This document shows, piece after piece, positions 52,498 to 62,854 of a stretch of DNA of 64,000 nt (positions are counted from its first letter, which is position 1; each line of letters opens with the position of its first letter). Source of the stretch: Clavibacter sp. A6099 (lineage in GTDB: Bacteria > Actinomycetota > Actinomycetes > Actinomycetales > Microbacteriaceae). The DNA is taken from NCBI RefSeq assembly GCF_021919125.1, contig NZ_CP083439.1, forward strand, positions 1,054,001-1,118,000, read 5' to 3'. The position numbers were made by a program, and so were the translations under genes. Below the pieces are notes generated by a model. It was not told where the DNA came from. It worked only from the letters and a program-made list of their open reading frames with translations, and did not search any database.

Positions 52498-52769
52498 GTG
52501 GCTCTCCTTCGGCGAGGCAGGAGGGGACGCGCCCGGGTCGAGGCCCACCCGGTGCACGTCATCGTGCGACGTGCGACGGAGACCGTGGGCGACCGCGGTG
52601 CGCGTGCGGACGGGGGCCATCCTCTCACGGCGCCCGCCCGCGACCCGGGAGGCCGCGGTGCGCACCGGGTGGTGCTCACGGGGCCGGGAGGGGCCAGGCG
52701 TTAGGGTGAGTCCCGCCCGAGCCGACCCAGCCGGCCCGGACGGCACACGACGAACGGATTCCTCTCCCC
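52498..52769. promoter_or_regulatory. Divergent promoter region between GT2 gene and large membrane protein
   Basis: This 272-bp gap is the second longest in the window. TAGGGT at 52702-52707 is a -10 candidate for the rightward gene, 63 nt before its ATG. For the leftward gene no clear box was found. No small gene is convincing here. Confidence 0.45.
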
Positions 52770-54986
52770 ATGCGCAGCAAGCTCCTGTGGCCGACCGCCG
52801 CCGTCGCCGCCACGGTGGTCGGCGCGATCATCCCGATCCTCTTCTTCACGGGCTACTACTTCGTGAACGACACCGAGGCAGGCGCCTACGGCCAGTGGTT
52901 CGAGATCGGCCGGCGGATCCTCGACGGCAACTGGTCCCTGCTGAACCCGACCGTGTGGCAGTCCGGCAACTACCAGGCCGAGGGCGCGTGGGGCATCTAC
53001 AGCCCGTTCCTCTGGGCGGTCGGCCTCGGCTCGCAGCTCATGTCGAACGCGGCCCTGTACTCGACCATCGTCAAGCTCGTGTGCCTCGCCATCGCGTCCG
53101 CGGGCCTCTACGTGCTGGCCCGCGCCTACGGCGTGACCCGTCCCTGGGCCGCGGTCGTGGCCACCGCCGTCCCCCTCGCGGGCTTCACCCTCTACTTCGA
53201 CGCCGCCTCCTGGGTCAACGGCCTCATGGCCTGGGCGTTCTGGCCGCTCGCCGTCGGGCTGTCGCGACGCGTCGTGCGGGCCCGCGCCAACCCCGTTGGA
53301 GCCGTCCTCGCGGCCGTCACCGTGGTGGGCATCGGCTACGCGGCCGCCACCCTCATGCTGGCGGCTGCGCTCGGGGCCCTGCTCGTCGAGGCGCTCATCC
53401 GCCGCCGTCGTCCGGAGGTGCTGCGGGCCCTCGGGCTCTCGGTGATCGCCGGGCTCTTCGCGGTCCTGGTCCACCTGCCCGGGGTGCTCACCTCCTCCGT
53501 GTCCGGGCGCTCCAACTCGATCGGCAACGACGGCTTCCTCACGGTCGACCTCAGCGACCTGGCCATCTCGGGGATGCCCATGGGCAGCCCGTTCATGGAC
53601 TACTACGTGGGCAACATCCCCGGCGCCCCCATCACCTACATCTCCTGGCTCCTCCCGCTGCTCGTGCTCATCGACTGGCGCCGGCTCTGGGCGCTGCTGC
53701 GGGGGCGGCCGTCGATCCTCATCATCGGCGTCGCGGCGATCGCGGGCGTGCTCGCGCCCTCGGAGATCGGCCCGCTCCGCTACCCGGTGCGCATCGTCCC
53801 GTACCTCACCGCGGTCATCCTCGTCGTCCTCGCGCTCGGCTTCTCGCGCAGCATGCGCCGCGTGCTCACGCGGCGCCACCTATACGCCGCGTGGGCCATC
53901 GTCGCCGTCAACGGCGCCCTGCTCCTGACGCAGGATCCGCGCGCGCTCAAGCCCGCGATCGTCGCGGTCGTGCTCGTCGGCGCCCTCGTCCTCCTCGTCT
54001 ACGGGCTGGCGGTCGGCTGGCGACCGCGTCGCGGGCCCGCCGTCCTCGGCCGCGTCGCCGGCCGCGCCCGCGCCACGCACCGGTCCCGGTCCGCCGCCAT
54101 GGCCGTCGTCGCGATCGTGGGCACCGTCGCGCTGCTCGTGCCGCAGCACTACCGCTCGCCCAAGTCGCCGCTGGAGACGTACGACCTCCCCGCGGACGTC
54201 AGCGCGTACAGCACGCAGCTCCCGCGCGCGGAGGGCGACATCCTCGTGGTCGGCTTCCCGCAGACCACCGACTACGCGGAGACCCTCCTCGGCAACTCCT
54301 GGTACGTCACGGGCAAGCCGGTCCAGAACGCGTACTCCTCCGTCTACTACCCGGGCTACGGCAACAAGGTCTGCATGCAGTTCAACGGGCTCACCTGCGG
54401 CGCACTGTACGAGCGCCTGTTCCAGCCGGTGAAGGGATCCGACACCGGCGTCGACCTGGTCGACCTCATCGGCGCGAGCACCGTCCAGGTCATCAAGGCC
54501 CAGCGGGGGAGCGACCCGGCGAAGACCGTCGCGCGCAGCGACTGGGAGGACGTCCCATCCGGCTGGAGCGTCGTCGAGGACACCCCCGCCACGCGCACGA
54601 TCGTCCGCGACACCCCCCTGAAGGGCGCGGGCGGCATCGCGTGGTCGTCTGGCGGCACGCGGGTGACGCTGCTGCACGACGACCCGATGGGATCCACCTT
54701 CCGGGTCGACGCCGCCCCGGCGGACGGCGGCACGGTCGCCCTCGCGCTCATCCCGTGGCCGGGCTACCAGGTGTCGGGCGCCGAGCTGCGCGCGAAGCCG
54801 GTCGACGGCTTCCTGCTCGGCGTGGACGTCTCCGCGGCGGACGTCGGCAAGACCGTCACGGTGTCGTTCTGGAGCCCGGGTTGGCAGGTGCAGGTCGCGT
54901 CCGCCGTGCTCGTGATCCTCCTCACGGCGGCATGGGCGATCGGCCGCCTCGTCGTGCGTCGCCGCCGTCGGGTGACCGCACGATGA
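52770..54986 (+). CDS. Large polytopic membrane protein, GT-C/YfhO-like
   Basis: A 738-residue protein with about 12 membrane helices up to residue 455, then a large extracytoplasmic part (about 460-700) and one final helix. The first outer loop carries acidic residues (FVNDTEAGAYGQWFEIGRRI), the position of catalytic acids in GT-C glycosyltransferases. The outer domain is Tyr- and Gly-rich with two Cys close together (KVCMQFNGLTCGALY) that could form a disulfide. It may transfer a sugar from a lipid carrier to the outer glycan. The stop overlaps the next start by 4 nt. Confidence 0.75.
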   Translation: MRSKLLWPTAAVAATVVGAIIPILFFTGYYFVNDTEAGAYGQWFEIGRRILDGNWSLLNPTVWQSGNYQAEGAWGIYSPFLWAVGLGSQLMSNAALYSTIVKLVCLAIASAGLYVLARAYGVTRPWAAVVATAVPLAGFTLYFDAASWVNGLMAWAFWPLAVGLSRRVVRARANPVGAVLAAVTVVGIGYAAATLMLAAALGALLVEALIRRRRPEVLRALGLSVIAGLFAVLVHLPGVLTSSVSGRSNSIGNDGFLTVDLSDLAISGMPMGSPFMDYYVGNIPGAPITYISWLLPLLVLIDWRRLWALLRGRPSILIIGVAAIAGVLAPSEIGPLRYPVRIVPYLTAVILVVLALGFSRSMRRVLTRRHLYAAWAIVAVNGALLLTQDPRALKPAIVAVVLVGALVLLVYGLAVGWRPRRGPAVLGRVAGRARATHRSRSAAMAVVAIVGTVALLVPQHYRSPKSPLETYDLPADVSAYSTQLPRAEGDILVVGFPQTTDYAETLLGNSWYVTGKPVQNAYSSVYYPGYGNKVCMQFNGLTCGALYERLFQPVKGSDTGVDLVDLIGASTVQVIKAQRGSDPAKTVARSDWEDVPSGWSVVEDTPATRTIVRDTPLKGAGGIAWSSGGTRVTLLHDDPMGSTFRVDAAPADGGTVALALIPWPGYQVSGAELRAKPVDGFLLGVDVSAADVGKTVTVSFWSPGWQVQVASAVLVILLTAAWAIGRLVVRRRRRVTAR

Positions 54987-55945
54987 CCGGCCTGCCGCCG
55001 CGCGTCGTCGCGGTCGTCGTCGCCTGGAACCGGCGGGAGCTCGTCGTCGAGACGCTGGCTGCGCTGGCCGCGCAGACGGTGCCGCTGCACGACGTCGTCG
55101 TCATCGACAACGCCTCGACGGACGGATCGGCGGACGTCATCCGCACGCGGTTCCCGGAGGTCGCGCTCACGACGCTGCCGACCAACACCGGGGGCGCCGG
55201 CGGGTTCACCGCGGGCATCGAGCGCGCGCTCTCGGCCCACGACGCCGAGCTGGTGTGGCTGATGGACGACGACACCGTCCCGGATCCCACCGCGCTCGAG
55301 GAGCTGCTGCGGGCCCGCGGCGCCGCCCCGCGCGGCACGGTGGTCCTCGCGTCCGCCGTGCGCTGGACGGACGGCCGCCCGCACCCCATGAACACGCCGC
55401 GGACCAGGCCGTCGGCGAGCCGCGGCAGCGTCGCGCGCGCCGCACGGCACGGCTGCACGCCCGTCCGCACGGCGTCCTTCGTGTCGATGATGATCGAGGT
55501 CGACGCCATCCGCGCCCACGGGCTGCCGATGGCCGACTACTTCCTCTGGAACGACGACTTCGAGTACTCGGCGCGCCTGCTGCGCCAGGGTCGCGGATAC
55601 CTCGTGCACGGCAGCACGGTCGAGCACCGCACCCGCGCCTTCGGGTCGACCGACGTGGATCCCGGCGCGCGCTTCGTCTTCGAGGTGCGCAACAAGATCT
55701 GGATGCTGCGGCTGTCCCGCGCCCTCGCGCCCGCCGAGCGCGTGCTCTACGCCGGCGCGGCGCTCGTCGGGTGGGCGCGCACGATCGCGCGCTCGGCGGA
55801 TCGGCCGCTGCTGGTCAGGGGCCTGGTCGACGGGATCCGCCAGGGCCTGGGACGCCGTCCCCGCCCGGCCGCGGAGGTCCTCGCCGACCTCGGCGGCATC
55901 ACGGAGGGCGTGCGCCGCATCGAGGCGGGTGCCGGTCGCTCCTGA
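54983..55945 (+). CDS. GT2 transferase resembling GlfT1 (galactofuranosyl/rhamnosyl transferase)
   Basis: A 320-residue soluble transferase starting MTGLPPRVVAVVVAWNRREL. Motifs are VVVIDNASTDGSADVI, TNTGGAGGFTAGIERAL, and LVWLMDDDTVPDPTALEEL (the metal site), followed by WNDDFEYSARLLRQGRGYLV and a HRTRAFG stretch. The NxGGAGGF and DDDT patterns are shared with GlfT1, which adds the first galactofuranose to rhamnose in mycobacterial galactan. glf and glfT2 follow soon. It is coupled to the upstream membrane protein by ATGA. Confidence 0.82.
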   Translation: MTGLPPRVVAVVVAWNRRELVVETLAALAAQTVPLHDVVVIDNASTDGSADVIRTRFPEVALTTLPTNTGGAGGFTAGIERALSAHDAELVWLMDDDTVPDPTALEELLRARGAAPRGTVVLASAVRWTDGRPHPMNTPRTRPSASRGSVARAARHGCTPVRTASFVSMMIEVDAIRAHGLPMADYFLWNDDFEYSARLLRQGRGYLVHGSTVEHRTRAFGSTDVDPGARFVFEVRNKIWMLRLSRALAPAERVLYAGAALVGWARTIARSADRPLLVRGLVDGIRQGLGRRPRPAAEVLADLGGITEGVRRIEAGAGRS

Positions 55946-56040
55946 GCGCTCCCGCACCGCACCGCGAGGGATCGGCGGCCCGCCGTCCGTCGCTGTCCGC
56001 CGGGCCGCACAGCCGCCGGGATCCCCGGCCGGGCTCCCGA

Positions 56041-56046
56041 TAGACT
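56041..56046 (+). promoter_or_regulatory. -10 candidate for the GT2 gene at 56137 (TAGACT)
   Basis: TAGACT lies about 90 nt before the GTG start. The gene has a good ribosome site, so a leader is expected. Confidence 0.4.
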
Positions 56047-56136
56047 CTGGTGCTCGACGCGCCGCGGCCCGACCGGCCGCCCGTCCGGCACCGACGGCCC
56101 CGCTGCGCACGCAGCACGGAACATGATGGAGGACCC

Positions 56137-58215
<2,079 letters not shown>

Positions 58216-58216
<1 letters not shown>

Positions 58217-60234
58217 TGGCCGCCGACCTCGCGGGCGCACCCGCCGGGCTCGACCTCATCCAGCGCGTCATCCTGCCGTCCGAGCACGACCCGGACATCG
58301 TCCCGCTGTACGTGGACGCGGACTACTGGACGAGCATCCCGGTCGCGCCCGAGAAGCGCCGGCGCTCGCCGCTGCGCGTGGTCGACTCGGACACGCACAA
58401 CGCCGTCGTCCGCCTCAGCGACATGGGCATCATCAGCGCCATCCGCGGCGACCGCGGCTTCCAGGTGCCCCACCGCCGCAAGGTGTCGTTCGGCACCTAC
58501 TTCAACGCGTTCCCCGCCTCGTACTGGCGCGCGAGCACCACGCTCGACGGCGTCGTCCTCGAGGTGGAGACGAGCGGCGAGGGCCAGGTCATCGTCTACC
58601 GCTCGAACGCGCGCGGCGTGATCCAGAAGGTCGACGGCGCGGCGGTCACCGGATCCACCACCTCCCGCTTCGAGCTCCCGTTCACGTTCTTCGCGGACGG
58701 CGGCTGGTACTGGTTCGACCTCATGGGCGAGGAGGCCGACTTCGCGCTCGTCGAGGCCGGCTGGTACGCCCCGGCCGGATCCGCTCCCACCGCGGGAGCG
58801 GCCGGCTCGGTGAGCATCGCCATCACCACGCTCAACCGCGCCGAGTACTGCGTGAAGCTCCTCACCGACATCGGCGAGAAGCCGGATGTGGCCGCGCTCC
58901 TCGACCACGTGTACGTCACCGACCAGGGCACCCAGAAGGTGGCCGACCAGCCGGCGTTCCCGAAGGCGCAGGAGCTGCTCGGCGAGAAGCTCCGCGTCAT
59001 CGACCAGGCCAACCTCGGCGGATCCGGCGGCTTCTCCCGCGGCATGTACGAGACGCTGAAGGAGGGCGCGAGCGACTACGTCCTCGTCATGGACGACGAC
59101 ATCACGCTCGAGCCGGAGAGCATCCGCCGGGCCGTGAAGTTCGCGGACTACGCCAGGACGCCCACGATCGTCGGCGGCCACATGTTCGACATGTACGACA
59201 AGAGCAAGCTCCACGCGTACGCCGAGGGCTTCGACATGTGGAACTTCATGTGGGGTCCCGTCACTCCCACGCGCCACGACTTCAGCGCGTCGAACCTCCG
59301 CCAGACCAGGTGGATGCACCGCCGCGTCGACGCCGAGTACAACGGCTGGTGGATGTGCCTCATCCCCGTCTCCACGATCAAGCAGGTCGGCCTGTCGCTG
59401 CCCGTCTTCATCAAGTGGGACGACGCCGAGTACGCGCTGCGGGCCAAGGAGGTCGGCGTGCCGACCGTCACGCTCCCGGGAGCCGCCGTCTGGCACGTCT
59501 CGTGGGTCGACAAGGACGACTCGCAGGACTGGCAGGCCTTCTTCCACGCGCGCAACCGCCTCATCGCGGCCCTGCTGCACTCGCCGTACGAGCGCGGGGG
59601 CCGGTTCCTCACGGCCAACCTCGCCACGGACGTCCGCCACCTGGTGTCGATGCAGTACTTCGCGCTCGCCGCCCGCCACGAGGCGTACCGGAACATCCTC
59701 CGCGGGCCGCGCGGCCTCCACGAGGACATGGTGACGCGCCTCGCCCGCACGCGCGAGCTGGCGCAGGGCTTCACGGACGGCGTCCCCATCAAGGACCGCG
59801 CCGCCCTGCCCGAGATCGTCGCTCCGGACAAGCCGCAGCGTCGACGCGGGGGAGGAGCCCCCGCGGGCATCGCCCGCATGGTGTGGCTGGCCCGGACCGT
59901 GGCCCGCCACGCGTTCTCCCCGCTCAGCCAGGCCGCGACCCGCGGCCCGGAGGCGCACCTGGCGTTCGAGGACGCCCGCTGGTGGGTCGTCCCGTCCTTC
60001 GACAGCGTGCTCGTCTCCAACGCCGAGGGGTCGGCGGCGCTCCTGCACCGCCGGGATCCCGTGCTCTTCCGCCGCATGCTGTGGACGAGCATCGTGCTCC
60101 GCTGGCGCATCCTCGCCCGCTGGCCGCAGCTCAAGGCCGCCTACCGCGCGGCCCTGCCCACGGTCACGAGCCCGGAGACCTGGGCCCGCACGTTCGGCGT
60201 GGACCAGCCGGCGGCAGGCCGCCGGAAGAAGTAG
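58216..60234 (+). CDS. glfT2: GlfT2-like galactofuranosyltransferase
   Basis: A 672-residue bifunctional-type galactan polymerase. An N-terminal beta domain (residues 1-195; FGTYFNAFPASYWRASTTLD) precedes the GT2 catalytic core with SIAITTLNRAEYCVKLLTDI, LGGSGGFSRGMYET, VMDDDITLEPESIRRAV as the DDD metal site, and VWHVSWVDKDDSQDWQAFFH carrying the base. A helical C-terminal part follows. Length and motifs match mycobacterial GlfT2. It uses UDP-galactofuranose from the upstream mutase. It ends at a strong hairpin. Confidence 0.95.
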
Positions 60235-60267
60235 CCAGCCGCGGATCCGCCGTCCGCTGAGCGACGG

Positions 60268-60305
60268 GGGGCGTCCGATCCGCACCAGGGTGCGGCGGAC
60301 GCCCC
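60268..60305 (+). terminator. Terminator after glfT2
   Basis: Outer arms GGGGCGTCCG (60268-60277) and CGGACGCCCC (60296-60305) enclose inner arms CCGCACC (60280-60286) and GGTGCGG (60289-60295), giving an almost unbroken 17-bp stem followed by TTCGT. Confidence 0.85.
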
Positions 60306-60312
60306 TTCGTGT

Positions 60313-60330
60313 GTGAGAATCGCATCTCAC
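60313..60330 (+). promoter_or_regulatory. Inverted repeat before the secreted repeat protein
   Basis: GTGAGA (60313-60318) and TCTCAC (60325-60330) form a perfect 6-bp inverted repeat with a 6-nt centre, 25 nt before the start. It may be an operator; the promoter itself is not clear. Confidence 0.35.
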
Positions 60331-60355
60331 GGCACGGGGACGCAGGGGGACGCAT

Positions 60356-62209
60356 TTGTTCGACAACGGGGTGGATGACGTCCGGCGCGCACGCCGACGC
60401 TCGCGACTGATCGCCTGCCTGGCCGTCTGGGCCGTCGCCCTGGGTGTCGGGCTCGTCGGCACGGGCACCATCGGCGGATCCGCCGATCCCGCGCAGGCGG
60501 CGTCCGGGGCCGACTTCGACCCCGGCATGATCATCAGCGACGCCAAGTTCTACGACGGCGACGCGATGTCGCAGGGCGACATCCAGTCCTTCCTGCAGGC
60601 GCGCGTCCCCAGCTGCGCCTCCGGCTACGTCTGCCTCAGGAACTACGTGGAGAGCACGCCCGCGCGCGCCGCGGACAGCCGCTGCTCGAGCCTCCAGGCA
60701 TCGCGCCTCAGCGGCGCCGACATCGTCTACTGGGTCGGCCGCGCGTGCGGGGTCAGCCAGGCCGCGCTCCTCGTGCTCCTGGAGAAGGAGCAGGGCCTCG
60801 TCACCGACAGCACGCCGACCGACCGCCAGTTCCGCAGCGCCACGGGCTACGGCTGCCCGGACACCGCCGCGTGCGACTCCCTCTACTACGGCTTCTTCAA
60901 CCAGGTCTACAACGCGGCGCACCAGTTCAAGGTGTACCAGTCCACGCCGACGCGCTGGAACTACCAGGCCGGGCGCAGCAACCGCATCCTCTGGCACCCG
61001 AACGCGGACTGCGGATCCTCGCAGGTCACCATCCGCAACCAGGCCACGGCCGGCCTCTACATCTACACGCCGTACCAGCCCAACGCCGCCGCGCTAAACA
61101 ACCTCTACGGCAGCGGCGACTCGTGCTCCTCGTACGGCAACCGCAACTTCTGGCGCCTCTACACCGACTGGTTCGGCAGCACGAGCGACGGGCCGGTGTC
61201 CTCCTTCGTCAAGGTCGCCACCGACGACAGCGTCTACCTCGTGAGCGGCGGCCAGAAGCACCCGGTCACCGACTTCGCCGTGTACCAGACCCTCTCCGCG
61301 CTCGGGGGGATCAGCACGGTCGGTCGCTCGTACCTCGACGCGCTCGTCACGGGCGTCCCCGCATCCGAGCTCGTGCGCGACCCGTCCGACGGCACGATCA
61401 GCCTGGTGCAGGGCGGCAGGCAGCACGCGTTCTCCTCCTGCGACCTGGTCGCGTCGTACGGCTACAGCTGCTCGGCCGCCGTCCCGCTCGACCCGGGCCA
61501 GCTCCGCGCGGTCCCGCAGGCCGGCGCGATGAGCGCGTTCTTCACGCTGCCGGGCGACGGCACGGCGTACCTCCTCGACAGCGGCGTCAAGTACCCGGTG
61601 TCCAGCTGGTCGGCGCTCGTGGCGCTCAACGGCGGCGCTTCGGCCTTCGTCGCGCAGATGCGCTCCCAGGTCGGCGCGCGGTACTCCACGGGCCACGTGG
61701 CGCTGGAGCCCGGCACGCTCGTCAAGTCGGCGAGCAGCGCGGACGTCTACGTCGTCGACGGCCTGAACCGCAAGGTGGGCGTGCCGGACTTCGCGGTCAC
61801 GCGCGAGCTCGGACTCGGCCAGGCCTACAGCACCGTGACGCAGGGCACCCTCGACGGCTACGCCCGATCCGCGGCGAACCTGTCGCTGCTGGTGCGCTGC
61901 GGCGGCACGTCGTACCTCGCCACCCAGGGCGGCATCGTCGCCCTCGCGAATCCCGGGTCCACGGGCCTCCCCGTGACGGACCTCGTGCCCACCACGTGCC
62001 GCACCCTCGACGCGACGGGGGCCACCGTGACGGGGTCCGTGCTCGTGAAGAGCGCGGCCGACCCCAGCGTCTTCGTCCTGCAGGGCGGCCAGGCGCGACC
62101 GGTCTCGAGCTGGGCGAAGCTCGTCGCCCTCGCGGGCACGTCGTCGCCGACCATCACCACGATGGGCGCCGCCGCACTGGCGCGCATCCCGGTGGGCGCC
62201 GCGTACTGA
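60356..62209 (+). CDS. Secreted protein with lysozyme-like N-terminal region and six degenerate repeats
   Basis: A 617-residue exported protein. A TTG start at 60356 is supported by CAGGGGGA a few bases upstream; GTG 60371 is the alternative. A Sec signal peptide (basic RRARRRSR, hydrophobic stretch, cleavage near AQA-AS, about residue 48) comes first. Residues 50-280 have ALLVLLEKEQGLVT with Glu143 and Glu145 and FFNQVYNAAHQFKVY, reminiscent of a muralytic fold. From residue 284 six repeats of about 53 residues follow (DSVYLVSGGQKHPV, TAYLLDSGVKYPV, DVYVVDGLNRKVGV, SVFVLQGGQARPV and two weaker). Wall or glycan binding is inferred. Confidence 0.82.
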   Translation: MFDNGVDDVRRARRRSRLIACLAVWAVALGVGLVGTGTIGGSADPAQAASGADFDPGMIISDAKFYDGDAMSQGDIQSFLQARVPSCASGYVCLRNYVESTPARAADSRCSSLQASRLSGADIVYWVGRACGVSQAALLVLLEKEQGLVTDSTPTDRQFRSATGYGCPDTAACDSLYYGFFNQVYNAAHQFKVYQSTPTRWNYQAGRSNRILWHPNADCGSSQVTIRNQATAGLYIYTPYQPNAAALNNLYGSGDSCSSYGNRNFWRLYTDWFGSTSDGPVSSFVKVATDDSVYLVSGGQKHPVTDFAVYQTLSALGGISTVGRSYLDALVTGVPASELVRDPSDGTISLVQGGRQHAFSSCDLVASYGYSCSAAVPLDPGQLRAVPQAGAMSAFFTLPGDGTAYLLDSGVKYPVSSWSALVALNGGASAFVAQMRSQVGARYSTGHVALEPGTLVKSASSADVYVVDGLNRKVGVPDFAVTRELGLGQAYSTVTQGTLDGYARSAANLSLLVRCGGTSYLATQGGIVALANPGSTGLPVTDLVPTTCRTLDATGATVTGSVLVKSAADPSVFVLQGGQARPVSSWAKLVALAGTSSPTITTMGAAALARIPVGAAY

Positions 62210-62278
62210 CCCGCGTCCCGCCGAGCCCGCCGCCCGCCCGCCAGCCGGTGGAGCGGCGGGCACGGAGGGCCCACCGGA

Positions 62279-62284
62279 TACAGT
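62279..62284 (+). promoter_or_regulatory. -10 candidate for gtrA copy 3 (TACAGT)
   Basis: TACAGT in the string GATACAGTGGG, also found upstream of the two-component operon at 32029. The leader would be about 65 nt; AGGAGAG precedes the ATG. Confidence 0.4.
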
Positions 62285-62356
62285 GGGGCCGCACCGGACG
62301 ACCACGGCGCGGCCCGTCGGCTGCCCGCTCGAGCGCCCGGCGCGGCGAGGAGAGCC

Positions 62357-62827
62357 ATGGACCAGCACGCGCACGACGTCGACGCCCCTCGCGAGGAGAC
62401 CCCGCCCCCGGGGATCCTGCTCCGGCTGATCAAGGACGAGCGCGTCGCGTTCCTGCTGGTCGGCGGCTTCAACACCGTGCTCGGCACCGCGTGGTTCGCG
62501 CTCCTCTACCTGCTGTGGGGCCACACGATCCCGTACCCGCTCGTGCTCGTCATCGCGTGGGCGGTGCAGCTCCCCATCGCGTTCACGCTGCACCGCAAGC
62601 TCGTCTTCCGGGTGAGCGGCAACCTGCTCCCGGACTTCTCGCGCTACACGCTGGTGAACCTCATGCCCCTGTTCGCGAACATGCTCCTGCTGCCGCTGGT
62701 CGTGGAGACGACGCCGCTCCAGCCGATCGTCGCGCAGGTGCTCGTGACCATCGTCATCACCGTGGCGAGCTACACCGGCCACAAGTTCTTCTCGTTCCGC
62801 AGGCCGCGCGACGAGGCGGCGCGCTGA
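62357..62827 (+). CDS. GtrA-family membrane protein (copy 3)
   Basis: A 156-residue four-helix protein similar to copy 2. A polar N-terminus of about 28 residues leads into IKDERVAFLLVGGFNTVLGT, then LPIAFTLHRKLVFRVSGN and SYTGHKFFSFRRPRDE. GGCGAGGAGAG precedes the ATG at 62357. It converges on the O-antigen-ligase-like gene. It probably assists lipid-linked sugar translocation for the glycan. Confidence 0.9.
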   Translation: MDQHAHDVDAPREETPPPGILLRLIKDERVAFLLVGGFNTVLGTAWFALLYLLWGHTIPYPLVLVIAWAVQLPIAFTLHRKLVFRVSGNLLPDFSRYTLVNLMPLFANMLLLPLVVETTPLQPIVAQVLVTIVITVASYTGHKFFSFRRPRDEAAR

Positions 62828-62854
62828 TCCCGACGCCCGGCCGACGCCCGCCCG

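Noticed and set aside
52457-55945. A 1,162-codon frame on the plus strand
   Set aside because: Only its last 320 codons (from 54983) encode a recognisable GT2 protein; the rest overlaps the 738-residue membrane protein in another frame and is Arg/Pro-rich noise.
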